Numbered from the stretch's first letter, positions 13,101-24,862 are shown. The stretch is DNA of 64,000 bases from Trogon surrucura (GCA_020746105.1 CM036618.1:112785308-112849307), one strand, 5' to 3'. The notes: generated by a model from the sequence alone, not told the origin. Translations and numbers: made by a program.

Positions 13101-16100
13101 GGTAAAGCACAGTTTCCACAGGTCCTAGCTTCTTTAGTAGCTTACTCAGGGAAGGAATCTATAAGGATTTTCTTATTACAAATTAACGAAGACATAATTA
13201 TATAGCTTTCCCCCGTGTATGAAAAAAATGCATTCACGATTCATCTTCCAAGATAGTGTCTCTTCATCCCAGAACTCATTCATATTTATGGCATATTATA
13301 AATGTTCCCTACAGCAGCTACAAGGTATTTATCAACAGAAACCTTGAATTTGTTCAGCTATATGCAGAGAAATGTGATCTACGCTGCTCCTCCTTCTTCA
13401 CAAGTGTAGCCGGATGTCTCTTTTCTCAGAGCCCTCTGGCATGATGTGGGATCAATGGCAGCTTTTGGCTTTGGGTCAGGTCCGCAGGGCACAGATATAA
13501 ATAAAATCTGTTGTCAGACCACGGGTAAAATAGTTCTTGGCAGAATAAAAAAAAAAATTCATCCTAACATTTCATTCAGTATTTTTAATATTTTTATCCC
13601 ACTTTCTTCATTTTGAGTTCTGCAATTCCTCACAGAAACTAAGCCAGCTAATAACCTCAAAACTGTCACCTTGGACCATGCAGGAGTCATGAGCATCACA
13701 CCCCTTGTCTTGTGACTTGTGTCTGCAATGGTCATGGCCACTTTCTACTGATTGAGAAAGTTCTGGTAAGGTCAGAAAAGCTTCAGAGAACCTGAATACT
13801 TGAAGCCTGCCCTCAAGGCTGCTCTGCTATGGCATGGTGTGTACTTTGGCATTAGACTGCTGTGAGAAGCCTTTCCCTGCATGAAGAGCTGTCATACTTG
13901 CTCCCACCTTGCTTTCCATTGCAGAATAGCTCTGTCATTCTCTGACTTTTGCCCTTTGACTTCCCAGAAATGTTGGTAGCTTCTCATGTCCTAGCTTACC
14001 CATCCTAATTAATTCGAGACAGCTGAACATGACATAATGCTCTCTATAACCAAGAAGACAGGTTATCTCTAGCAAGGTAGATATTACTGGGGACATTTTT
14101 GGAAGTCATTAACTTTGCATGAAAAAAAAAAAGAAAGCCCCTGATCAGAACTAACCCTGCAACAGGCAAGGAAACTGTGTTTGAGGTGCATAATACATGC
14201 ACGCGAGGAAGCGTCTGCCTGGCTGAATCCTGCTTGCCAGCATTATGCACAACATGCTGGCCACTGATCACTTGCTGCGGCAGATGGAAGTATCAGCTAG
14301 GAAAATCAAGGAAAAGCCTTAACCAGTGTGGAAAATGATCTCCTAATTAAACAGGTTAATGCCTTTCTCTCATTTACATAAAGAAAGAAGATGGCAATCA
14401 AGGTGTAATCTTACCACTGACAGAAGTGAATGCCAGTTTCTCAGAGTGAAGTGTGGGGATGACATTGTGAAAAACTGATTTACCTCTGGTTTTAACAAAG
14501 TGTATATATACATACAGAATGTGTGCCTGAAGACAAGATTCTTTTCCCTAACAGCCATTTTCCTAGCAACATTTGCTAGTTTTTCATCTGCTATTTGTGC
14601 ATGCAGCCTACTTACTCATATTATGTCCCGTAAATAATGCATATCTTTCTATTTATTTTCACTTAGCTGGCTGAAATGGGTTCTCTTGAATAAGCAGCAT
14701 CCATTTATGAAATGCTGCAATAAAATTTAACACACCTTCCTGATAGCATTCTGCTTCTAAAGAAAGTTGTAGAGAATAGAGCTTTATTCCAGGTAAATCA
14801 AGAATATTACAATAAAGATAGAACTGAGAGCAGAAAGGGAAGAAAAAAAGGAACACAAAACCAAACAAAAATGCCTTTAAATTGAAAAGGTCATGAGCCA
14901 TAGTTGACTGACTGGTCAGAGAAAATGGTCAAAGACTGGCAATCTATAAACGGTGTTGAAGGGAAAGTGAGGCTGGCTAAATCCAAAGGATTCCAATTCA
15001 GCTCGTGCTTTCCCATTCACTTCAATTAACCAGCCAAAGACTATTAAAAGCAGTGGGAGAATGAATCTACAGCATCGGCTTTAACAGGTTTTAGATTGAG
15101 CTCAAAATGCTTGAAACGTGGCCACATTCTGCTCCCCGTTCTGCTATTCGCTGCTAAGAATAGCCCATCTGTCTTTGCAATTGCTTTTTTCAGGACTTCC
15201 AAGGGGGCATTCCATATCTACCTCTTGCCTGTAAAGTACAACAAAATCCTTCAGTGAAAAGAAATACGTAAAGACAAAGCGAGGGATATTTGCTTGGGAG
15301 TTTACAGTCATGCTGCCTGTTCTACTCGTTGCTCTTACAGAGACTATAGGAGAGTATAGCCACAAACTGAAGCATTCTCCGAATCAAAAGCAACACCTGC
15401 CTATTTTGTTTCACTGAATTTCTAAGGGTGTTTTTTTTTAGCTTCGAGGTGTCTTCTTTAAATATATGAAGAGCCCAGTCAAAAGAGAGTTGACAAGCAA
15501 CACTGTGTTCCAGGTTATGCAATAGTTTTCTTGGTTTTCTTACTAACCAGCTCTTCCTCCTGCATCTGAAAATGGAAAAAAAAAAAAAAAGAAATTAAAA
15601 AAAGTTTGATTTCAAATGTCAGCCTAAATGATAACCTCAACATTCAAACACTGGGTGCAAACAGCTGGCAGTCTGAGGGACTAAAACATGAAGACCCTGC
15701 ATTACCGTATCTCTTGGAGGTCTTTCTCTGGGCTACTGATATTTACTGCAGCTGAGTATATCTCTCATAGCCACGAAGGAAAAACTTTATTAATGCTCAA
15801 GGAAATAAAAAAAAAATCATCTCATTCGTTTTTATTTAGATTTCTCAAGCCTGATTTAAAGCAGAGCTTTGAGCTCCTCGCCATAAGCATGTCAGTCTGT
15901 CTCAGAAGAGGGATAAAGCTAGAATGAATTAAACTATATTTACAAATGCATTTCTGAGCAGCTTTGCTCTAGCGTATATTTCACTACAAAGCACATCAGT
16001 AAGTGTTTAAATTCAAGCTTTAAAATTGTCTCAATAATCATCAAGAGTGGAATTTACATGCTAAAAGTGAATCACACAGTTAAGTGGCTTGCTGAAAGTC

Positions 16101-18884
16101 TTGGTGAAATCAGTGATTTCAAATTGTATTAAAGTATTTGAAATTTACTCTATACAGTGCTGAGAATCTCACATATAATTACACTAGAATGTATAAAACC
16201 GGTAAAACAGTCCCTGACCAAAGATCTGGTGGTCTAATTAAACAAAAGCAGCAAAATATGAGAGACTAAAGAGTTATAGAGAGAGAAACTGAACTGGAAT
16301 AGAAACCAAGATTTCGGGTCTTTAGGATATCAACAAAACATATTGCCTCCTCAGGCAAATTTTACTAGTTATTATAACACTTTAAGGGGAGGCACAACGT
16401 ACAGAAAATGCTAATTTTGGTTTCTCAACGTCTCCTAACACATTCCTTGAAATCAGTTGGGTCCTAATGATCCTCTGAGAAATGTAGGCCTTTGAAATAA
16501 TTCTATTTCATCTCTACTTAAAAACAAACAAAAAATCAGTAGCTCTACATTATGCCTTAGGCAAGAGTTTCTCATTTTTTTGAAAGAATTTTCAAATAAA
16601 AGAGGGAGATGGACCTAAAAAATCACATAAACCTGTAAGTTAAATCCATATGCTCGAACGCAGCTCGAACGTAGTTTAGTCATCAAATAAAAGACTTAAG
16701 AGATGAAGAAGAAAAGAAAATGAAATTCCAGCAATAAGAACCCAGGATTCTGGATCTTGATTAAATACTTAAAAATATATTATACATACATATCATGACT
16801 TCATACTGAAGACAAAAAAATTATTATATTACAGGAAGAGTAATAGGATGTTTATAGAAATTGTGGGATAACTTTTGATAAATACACTCCATCATCATTT
16901 ACAAGGATTCAGGATGATCATTTGAAATACCTTGGAAAAGAAAACAAAACCCTGCAAACTCTCTTTTTGCTGATATTCAGAAGTATTTGGCAATGCCTTA
17001 CAAGTTCTTGGCAGCAAAGAACTAGGCTGCTCACCTAGCAAATCAACCAGAATGCTCTTTACGAGCTTCTCGGTACTCTAACCGTGGCTTCTACAGAGGA
17101 AAATGAATTTGCCAGAGAAAAGCCCACTAGACAAAAGAAATGCTTTATCCAGTGAGCACTTCATAGTTATTGACAATGTCAGTCATTCACCTCTTGCCAG
17201 AAAAAGTGAATCATATCAAGTTATTCCAAGATCAACGGCATCTATTACTACCTGGCAGTAAAAGATAGCTCTTCATTACACACAGGGTTTAATAAGCACT
17301 GCAGTGTTAGTTTTTATCTCCTGGCCAAATTCCAGGTCAAGTAATTGCCTCCTGCCTCCCTAAATTCCCTTTGCAATTCCATTAGGTCAGATACTCTTCA
17401 GCTTGCTCTAAGCTGCCCATGCACTGCTAAACACTAGAAGTGAGTACTTTCAATGAATGAATTACGCAGTCAGCCAAAACCTCCAGTTTTCTCAGACTAG
17501 AATTCGCAAAGTGCCTGCACATGACGAAACAGAACGGAAATTTTCCATAGAGCACCCTGGCACGTGTGAAGCATTTTGCTAAATGTTAGCGGGTCTCTCA
17601 GTATGTTTTAACTAATTCTGAATTCCATGAGGGCATACTTTCTTGTGCACCCAGGTGTTGTGCCAGCTAACAGGATAATAGTCAAAATGATATGTGTTAT
17701 GCTTAAGTGTATTTCACAGACAAAGCAATGGGATGTCCCACGAGCCCCGAAGCATGTATTTGATTCATGCCTTAGGAAGAACATGACCAAATCATGTATT
17801 CTTCTCTGCCACAAACACAAGGGGAAAAAAAAAAAAAAGCATGATGCTCCAAAACTTTCTGTTGTAAAACATCATCTCTTCTTCTCAAAGCATTATGTGC
17901 ACATCACTCAAGTTCAGTGACAGAATCTACTGGAACTTGCTTTGAAATTAAAAAGAGAAAGAGGAATAATTGTCTTACTGGAAGGAACTACTAGTTTCTT
18001 TTAATATATATATGTGACATGTCCCTTTTTGGGTCTGTAAAGTATGTTTCCCAATTAACTGTGAAAATTACAGGTATACCCCAGTAGTCTGCATCTCCAA
18101 TATACATAATGCTGAAAGGCAAGGGAACCCTAATGTAACTAGATAAGGTTTAGACAGCTAAAAAACGTTCACTATACCTTTCTGATTTATTTCTCAAAAC
18201 CCTCAACTACATAATGTCAGCCACTTTGCCTATTGGCTAAATTTCAATACTTCCTCCTACACAAAGGAATGAAAATAGGATTCATTCATAGCAGAGATCT
18301 TGTCACATTGACCTTTACATTGAAATCACAAATTGTATTTCCCTTTTGCATTGTTTGCTCTCATTGTACGGTTTTTGGGGTGTTTTTTTATTAATTTGAG
18401 CATTTTGATATTAAAACATTAATAATATAACTTCGAAGTAATTCCAAGTGCTGTACAGACAATTGATTTAAGTCTCTGTTATCAGTAAAACGAATGGAGA
18501 AAACTGGTTCTGTTGTGAAAAGAATACCCAAAGCTCCAGTTTCATATTTGGTTTAGTCACAAAGACATGCTCTTAGTCCATTATAAACCATTTTGATTTT
18601 TTTATAATTTCATTTCAAGGTTATCAATACGCAGGTCCCTTCCTTTTAGAATAAATACTTCTTTCGTCACACTTCTATTAGTTTTTCAACCCTTTCCAAA
18701 TTCTAATGTTCAACTTCTATACACACCATCTCTGAGGGCATCAAACAGGTTTCCTGGCAGTTTCAGGGGGGAATCCCAAAAAACATATGGCCATAAAAAA
18801 ATACCATTTCCTTTCGATAATGAACAGTCATCTGCAATAATCCCTTGCTGAATGGGACTGGCACAACAGCTTGTTTTCCTACAG

Positions 18885-19110
18885 AATTAATGAAGAATCA
18901 ATGCCAAAATATGTCCAGGTGGACAAAAAAAACCAATCAGCTTGTCATTACATCAACTGTGTGACACGCTCCAAAAGCAGATCTAGAAGCCACCACAATT
19001 ACCTCATTTGCCTGCAGTTTCTGTCAAGAAATAAAATACTGCCACCTGTAAATATCTTCCGTTGCTTACTACCTGAGTGCTTGGATTTCTATTTAAACAC
19101 AAATAAGCAG
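18885..19110 (+). other. Candidate exon, 226 bases
   Basis: The segment follows a strong acceptor-like sequence (CTTGTTTTCCTACAG) and ends at AAGCAG before GTAAGGAG, a good donor. One frame is open throughout (75 codons after one leading base), including a basic KSRSRSHH patch. The composition is not clearly protein-like and no family is recognised. It may be a non-coding exon or coincidence. Confidence 0.2.
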
Positions 19111-20270
19111 GTAAGGAGAAATAATTTCTAAACAACCTTCTTTAAATATGCCAAATATACCCCATAGAAATTCAGATATAGGCCCCCAAAAATGTGAAGA
19201 ATAAAATCAAGCACATCTCTCTGAAACCTCAAGCACACTTTTCAGACCAAGAGCTCAATTCTACATTGTTTTACAGAAAAAAAAAAATAAATCCTTGGAA
19301 AATGTGTTCCTTTTAGATTTGTTTCGTTCAATAACAAAGACAGTCAGTTCAAGACAAGGTCTGAGGCTGCCCTGGAAGTGTTAGAGCTCCTCAGGTTCAA
19401 AGCTCCTCTCAAAACCAAGAAGAGGCTCACCAGGTAATTTTCAAAGTAATAGCAGGAGCTATTAAAAATCCTTCTAAACTGTGCCCATCTCAAATCATAC
19501 TACAAGTAATTTTGTAACAACAATAACAGAGAAACCCCTTTCTGTTAGAGAGGAAGATGGGCTTTGCATCTGAGGCAGTGGCACTCAAATTGGAGGTATG
19601 TGGGCACAGTTCCCAGCTCTGACTGCACTTTTACAATGACATCTGGGAAAATCATGTGATACTCTGAGCATCGCCCCCTCTTCCTGCAAACAAGATTCTC
19701 CAAAAATCTTCTTTCTTGTCATGCTACTTTAGAATTTAAACTCTTCATGTCCAGAAACCCCTCACAATGTATAGACGCAGTGTCTAACCTAATTATGCTC
19801 CAGTTGCTGCCGGATGACAGATGCAATAGAAATAATAACCAGTTACTGTGCATGTCAGATAGTATGAAACAAGAAACAGACCAACTTATCACTTAAGTAC
19901 CTCAAAGTGAGTAATTTCACCAGTGATTATGGGACACAAGATGTTTTCATACTCTTTCTGGTATCTATTTTAACATCGTGAATTCACTTAATTTCTTCCA
20001 ATCACAAAGTTTTAGAATACACCTGTCAACCAATAATTAACTCAAAAATAAATTAAACCTTTCCCTCCACTGCTTGTGTTTATGAGGCTTAAAGGTAACT
20101 AACAAAACATCCAGAATAAAACACTTATTTTCTAATTATAAACAATAAGATCCAGGTTTCACTGCAAGCACTGTCACCCTGAGGACAATGCCAGTTAGGT
20201 ATTGCTAAAGCCCTTTATGGATTGAGTTCATTGGCTCCAAAGGTTTCAAACCTGGAGCACAAAACAAAAA

Positions 20271-20297
20271 GGGGGGGGTGGAGGGGGTGGGGAAGGG
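20271..20297 (+). other. G-rich tract with G-quadruplex potential
   Basis: Four or more runs of at least three G in 27 bases (8 G, 5 G, 4 G, 3 G, with one- to four-base loops) just upstream of the large CR1 copy. It is either unique flanking DNA or the extreme 5' part of the element; the boundary cannot be fixed from one copy. Confidence 0.6.
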
Positions 20298-20449
20298 CTG
20301 ATAAGATTACGTTAACCTGGTTTTTTGAAGTGCACGCCATTTTGCGGTCGAGACCAGCTTCAGAGCAGGTAAGACTGCACTGGGGAAGGAATCTAAGCAA
20401 AAAAAAAAAAGGCTGACAAAAAGGTTTTGGGGGCTTTTTTTAAGCTGGC

Positions 20450-20849
20450 TACAGCAACCAAACCTGAGGCCGCACCGGCAGCTCCAGGGCGGACACCCGA
20501 GATAGCGTGGGCGGAGCCACCCTCATTGGCGCGGCGATTTTAAACACGGTGATCAGCTGTTAACTCTGCCCTCAGGGTATAAGAAGCCTTGGGGAGGGCA
20601 GGGACTGGTCCCTGTCCACTGAACAAAAGACCTAGAAGGGTAAGTCTTTGTTAAAAGGCAAGTACTTAAAAGGCCTGTAAACTATTCCGTGCATAGCTTT
20701 CAGAGAGTCTTTGTATTGCAGAGCCAACTATGGTTGCCACCAGGTCAATGGTTGTTAGAAGAACTGTGGGCACCCAGACATAGGCCCCACGTAAGCATGT
20801 GGGTGTTCAGGCCTCGGGCTGCAGAGAATGCCGGAGCCTGGCACTGGCC
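20450..20849 (+). promoter_or_regulatory. CR1 5'UTR / internal promoter region
   Basis: CpG and GC content jump from about 20455. Visible elements are a GC box GGGCGG at 20509-20514, an inverted CCAAT (ATTGG) at 20525-20529, and a TATA-like TATAAG at 20578-20583. LINEs usually rely on an internal 5' promoter, and this is the natural place for it. A perfect donor GTAAGT starts at 20640, and an acceptor-like TTTGTATTGCAG ends at 20721. The promoter role is inferred from position and composition; none of it is demonstrated. Confidence 0.5.
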
Positions 20850-21794
20850 ATGGAGGGTAGTGAAAGTGACACTTGTGTCCGATGTGACCAGGTGAGTGAT
20901 CTGCTCAGCCTGGTGATTGAACTGAAGGAGGAGGTAGAAAGGCTGAGGAGCATTAGGGAGTCGGAGAGAGAGACAGATCGGTGGAGTCACGTCCTGAATG
21001 GCGAGCAGCAAGCTCTGCAAAGAGCTGAATATCCCCCCACCTCTGGCCATCAGGCAAAAGGGGGGGACCTAAAGGATAGGGAGGAGTGGAAGCAGGTACC
21101 TCCCAGGAGAGGAAGGAAAATCCCTGCCCGACCTCCCTCACCTGCCCGGTTGCCCCTGCAAAACAGGTATGGGGCTCTAGACAATGAGAGCCAGGCCAAG
21201 GAAGAGTCAGTGGAGGGTTCACCCATAGGGCTGTCTAGGGTGAGTAACTCGGATACACGCGTTAGGACTTCATCTAAGAAAAAAAGGAGGGTAATCGTAA
21301 TTGGAGACTCCCTCCTGAGGGGAACAGAGGGCCCTGTCTGCCGCCCTGATCCGACCCACAGGGAAGTCTGCTGCCTCCCTGGGGCCCGAGTTAAGGATGT
21401 TATCAGGAAGCTTCCTGGTCTGGTCAAACCCACGGACTATTGCCAGCTTTTGGTTATGCAGATCGGTAACGATGAGATAGTAGAGAGACGGCCAGAAGCA
21501 ATCAAAAGGGACTTTAGGGCACTGGGACGGATGCTAGAAGGATCAGGCGCACAGGTTGTGTTTGCCTCTATTCCTTCAATTATGAGGGAAAATAGTGGTA
21601 GGTTTGACAAAGTGCAGCAGATTAATACTTGGCTAAAGGGGTGGTGCCAGCGGTCTAGCTTTGGATTTTTTAACCATGGGGAGATCTACAGGGCACCTGA
21701 TCCACTGAAACAAGCTGGGGTTCAAATGACACAAAGGGAAAAAAGGATCCTTGGTCATGAGCTGGCGGGACTCATAGAGCGTTCTTTAAACTAG
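20850..21794 (+). CDS. CR1 ORF1 protein (coiled coil plus esterase-like domain)
   Basis: 314 codons with no internal stop. I chose the ATG at 20850. The frame is open from 20784, but no in-frame ATG lies upstream, only a GTG at 20799. The N-terminus has a Cys pair (TCVRC) followed by a Leu/Glu-rich helix, VIELKEEVERLRSI, a likely coiled coil for self-association, then a charged Pro/Arg-rich linker. From about residue 146 comes the SGNH/esterase-like domain: GDSLL (Ser154), LPGAR, and GNDE (Asn207). The block V catalytic Asp-His pair is replaced by Ala289 and Gln292 (AGVQM), so hydrolase activity is doubtful. The stop TAG (21792-21794) is two bases before ORF2's ATG. In CR1 biology this protein accompanies the element RNA. 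Confidence 0.88.
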   Translation: MEGSESDTCVRCDQVSDLLSLVIELKEEVERLRSIRESERETDRWSHVLNGEQQALQRAEYPPTSGHQAKGGDLKDREEWKQVPPRRGRKIPARPPSPARLPLQNRYGALDNESQAKEESVEGSPIGLSRVSNSDTRVRTSSKKKRRVIVIGDSLLRGTEGPVCRPDPTHREVCCLPGARVKDVIRKLPGLVKPTDYCQLLVMQIGNDEIVERRPEAIKRDFRALGRMLEGSGAQVVFASIPSIMRENSGRFDKVQQINTWLKGWCQRSSFGFFNHGEIYRAPDPLKQAGVQMTQREKRILGHELAGLIERSLN

Positions 21795-21796
21795 AT

Positions 21797-24682
21797 ATGA
21801 AGGGGGATGGGGTTATAACTGGGATTGCAGCGGGGCAGTGCTCTAGAAATTATGAGGACCGGGTGGCCTCCCATCCCCCTAGGGTGAGATCAGTGTGCTC
21901 AGCTTGCTCCCTGAAATGCTTATACACCAATGCACGCAGCATGGGGAATAAGCAGGAGGAGCTAGAAACCTGGGTTCGGGCAGGAGATTATGATCTGGTG
22001 GCAATTACAGAGACATGGTGGGACAGCTCACATGACTGGAATGTGGTCATGGGTGGCTATGTCCTTTTCAGGAAAGACAGGCCAGCCAGGCGAGGTGGTG
22101 GAGTCGCTCTTTACGTGAAAGAGCAACTACAATGTCTTGAACACCATCCAGGCATGGATGAGGAGCAAGTTGAGAGTGTATGGGTTAGAATTAAGGGGCA
22201 GGCTGGCAGGAGAGATACTGTTGTGAGTGTCTGTTACAGGCCACCAGATCAGGGTGAGGAAGTTGATGAGGCCTTCTAGAGGCAGCTGAGAGCGATCTCA
22301 CAATCACAGGCCCTGGTTGTCGTGGGGGATTTTAACTTCCCTGATATTTGCTGGAAGGACAACTCAGCCAGCCAGCCACAGTCCAGGAGGTTCCTCCAGT
22401 GCATCGATGATAATTTTCTGATGCAAATGGTGGAGGAGCCGACTAGGAGAGGAGCACTGCTGGACCTCATCCTCGCTAACAAGGAGGATCTGGTTGAAGC
22501 AGTAAAGGTTGAGGGCTGCCTTGGCTGCAATGACCATGAAATGGTGGAGTTCAGGATCTCATGTAGCAGAAACAAAACAGCAAGCAGAATTGCAACCCTG
22601 GACTTTGCCAAGGCAAACTTTGGATTTTTCAAGCAATTACTTGAGAAAATCCCATGGGCAAGGCTGTTTGAAGGTAAAGGGGCCCAAGATAGTTGGTTAG
22701 CGTTCAGGGACTGCTTCTACCGTGCTCAAGATCAGAGCATCCCGACACGTAGGAAGTCAAGGAAGGGAGCCAGGAGACCTGCGTGGCTAAACAGGGATCT
22801 GCTGGGTAAGCTCAAGGGCAAGAGGAGAATTTACAGATCTTGGAAGGCAGGGCTGGCCACTTGGGAAGAATATAAGGCTGTTGTCCAAGGATGTAGGGAG
22901 GCAACTAGGAAAGCAAAGGCCTCCCTAGAATTGAACCTGGCGAGAGGGGTCAAGGACAACAGGAAGAGCTTTTTCAAATACGTGGCAGATAAAACTAACA
23001 CCAGAGGCAATGTAGGCCCACTGATGAATGAGGTGGGTGCCCTGGTGACAGAAGATACAGAGAAGGCAGAGTTACTGAATGCCTTCTTTGTCTCTGTCTA
23101 CTCTGCCGGAGGCTGTCTTGAGGAGCCCTGTTCCCCTGAGGCCCCACAGGAAGTCAGGGCAATGGAGGAGTTTGCTTTAGTCAATGAGGACTGGGTTAGG
23201 GACCAATTAAGCAATCTGGACACCCATAAATCCATGGGTGCAGACAGGATGCATCCACGGGTGCTGAGGGAGCTGGCTGATGTCATTGCTAGACCACTCT
23301 CCATCATCTTTGCCAAGTCTTGGGAGACGGGAGAGGTGCCTGAGGACTGGAGGGAAGCAATTGACACTCCAGTCTTCAAAAAGGGCAAGAAGGAGGACCC
23401 GGGTAACTATAGACCGGTCAGCCTCACCTCCATCCCTGGGAAAGTGATGGAACGACTTATCCTTGGTGCCATCTCAAGGCATATCAGGGATAAGAGGGTC
23501 ATTAGAGACAGTCAACATGGCTTCACCAAAGGGAAGTCGTGCTTGACTAACCTCATAGCCTTTTATGAGGATATAACAAGGTGGATAGATGATGGCAGAG
23601 CGGTGGATGTGGTCTACCTTGACTTCAGTAAAGCATTTGACACAGTCTCCCACAGCATCCTTGCTGCTAAGCTGAGGAAGTGTGGTCTAGACTCTCGGGT
23701 AGTGAGGTGGACTGTGAACTGGCTAAGGGGAAGAAGCCAAAGAGTTGTGGTCAATGGGGCGGAGTCTGGTTGGAGGCCTGTATCCAGTGGAGTCCCTCAA
23801 GGGTCGGTACTGGGACCAGTATTATTCAATATATTCATCAATGACTTGGATGAGGGACTAGAGAGTACTATCAGCAAGTTTGCTGATGACACCAAGCTGG
23901 GAGGAGTGGCTGACACACCAGAAGGCTGTGCTGCCATTCAGCGAGACCTGGACTGGCTGGAGGGTTGGGCGGGGAAAAATTTAATGAAATATAACAAGGG
24001 TAAATGTAGGGTCTTGCATCTGGGTAGGAACAACCTCGGGTTCCAGTATAAGTTGGGGAATGACTTATTAGAGAGCAGTGTAGGGGAAAGGGACCTGGGA
24101 ATCTTGGTGGACAGCAGGATGACCACGAGCCAGCACTGTGCCCTTGTGGCCAGGAAGGCCAATGGCATCCTGGGGTGTATTAGAAGGGGGATGGTTAGTA
24201 GGTCAAGAGAGGTTCTCCTTCCCCTCTACTCTGCCCTGGTGAGACCCCATCTGGAATATTGTGTCCAGTTCTGGGCCCCTCAGTTCAAGAAGGACAGGGA
24301 ACTGCTGGAGAGAGTCCAGCACAGGGCAACTAGGATGATGAAGGGAGTGGAGCATCTCCCTTATGAGGAAAGGCTGAGGGAGCTGGGGCTCTTTAGTTTA
24401 GAGAAGAGGAGACTGAGGGGTGACCTCATTAATGTTTACAAATATATCAAGGGTGAGTGTCATGAGGATGGAGCCAGGCTCTTCTCGGTGACAACCACTG
24501 ATAGGACAAGGGGTAATGGGCTGAAACTGGAACATAAGAGGTTCCGCTTAAACTTGAAAAGAAACTTCTTCTCAGTGAGGGTGACGGAGCCCTGGAACAG
24601 GCTGCCCAGAGGGGTTGTGGAGTCTCCTTCTCTGGAGACATTCAAGACCTGCCTGGACACGTTCCTGTGTAGCATAATCTAG
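21797..24682 (+). pseudogene. CR1 ORF2 (endonuclease-reverse transcriptase), single TAG stop
   Basis: One continuous frame of 962 codons including the terminal TAA, broken only by TAG at 22277-22279 (codon 161). The sister copy has TAC (Tyr) there, so one C-to-G change explains it. Endonuclease motifs: TNARSM (Asn45), ITETWWD (Glu72), CYRPP and GDFN (Asp178, Asn180); the usual Ser-Asp-His reads Asn-Asp-His (245-247). RT motifs: YLDFSKAFD (Asp609), [12 protein letters not shown] and FADD (Asp697, Asp698), all intact. The C-terminal region matches the sister copy to the end. Without readthrough, only the first 160 residues would be made from the ATG. Re-initiation downstream would give an RT without a complete endonuclease. 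ORF1 and ORF2 are adjacent, so re-initiation after ORF1 is the likely translation mode. Confidence 0.93.
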
Positions 24683-24761
24683 GCGTTCCTGCTCTGGCAG
24701 GGGGATTGGACTTGATGATCTTTCGAGGTCCCTTCCAATCCCTAACATTGTGATTCTGTGA
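24683..24761 (+). other. CR1 3'UTR and terminus
   Basis: A short 3'UTR carrying the conserved block (GGACTTGATGATCTTTCGAG, CCCTTCCAATCC) and ending in a decayed first unit (CATTGTG) plus one intact ATTCTGTG. The length matches the copy at 7.4 kb. Confidence 0.88.
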
Positions 24762-24830
24762 AAACATATTGCTAAGTGCATCCTTGAGCTGCAGCTTGCA
24801 CCTGGCTCTGCTTTCCAGGAACTACATAAA

Positions 24831-24862
24831 CATCTCAGAAGATGAACATCTCAGAAGATGAA
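24831..24862. repeat. Perfect 2 x 16-bp tandem duplication
   Basis: The unit CATCTCAGAAGATGAA occurs twice head to tail with no mismatch. It lies 70 bases after the CR1 end, in unique sequence. This is a recent slippage or duplication event. Confidence 0.9.

Larger units (their letters stand above)
7479..20449. other. Unique AT-rich DNA, no recognised gene or repeat
   Basis: Thirteen kilobases without a family I can name. Present are A/T homopolymers (for example 15574-15588 and 17825-17838), a short ATATAT run near 18005-18011, and a very G-rich tract at 20271-20297. A few segments look like coding exons because an open frame is bracketed by splice-like signals (9986-10119 +, 18885-19110 +, 10449-10499 -, 15548-15565 -). 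No transcript evidence is available. Confidence 0.55.
20450..24761 (+). mobile_element. CR1 LINE, near full length
   Basis: The most complete element in the window: a GC- and CpG-rich 5' region (about 20450-20849), ORF1 (20850-21794), ORF2 (21797-24682, one internal stop), a 79-base 3'UTR, and a 3' end reading TAACATTGTGATTCTGTG. All major RT and endonuclease motifs are recognisable. The left boundary is uncertain (perhaps 20270-20460), because CR1 subfamilies differ in their 5'UTR and no second copy of this region is present here. The 3' boundary is sharp, with AAAACATATTGC following. Its low number of lesions suggests relatively recent insertion. Confidence 0.93.
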
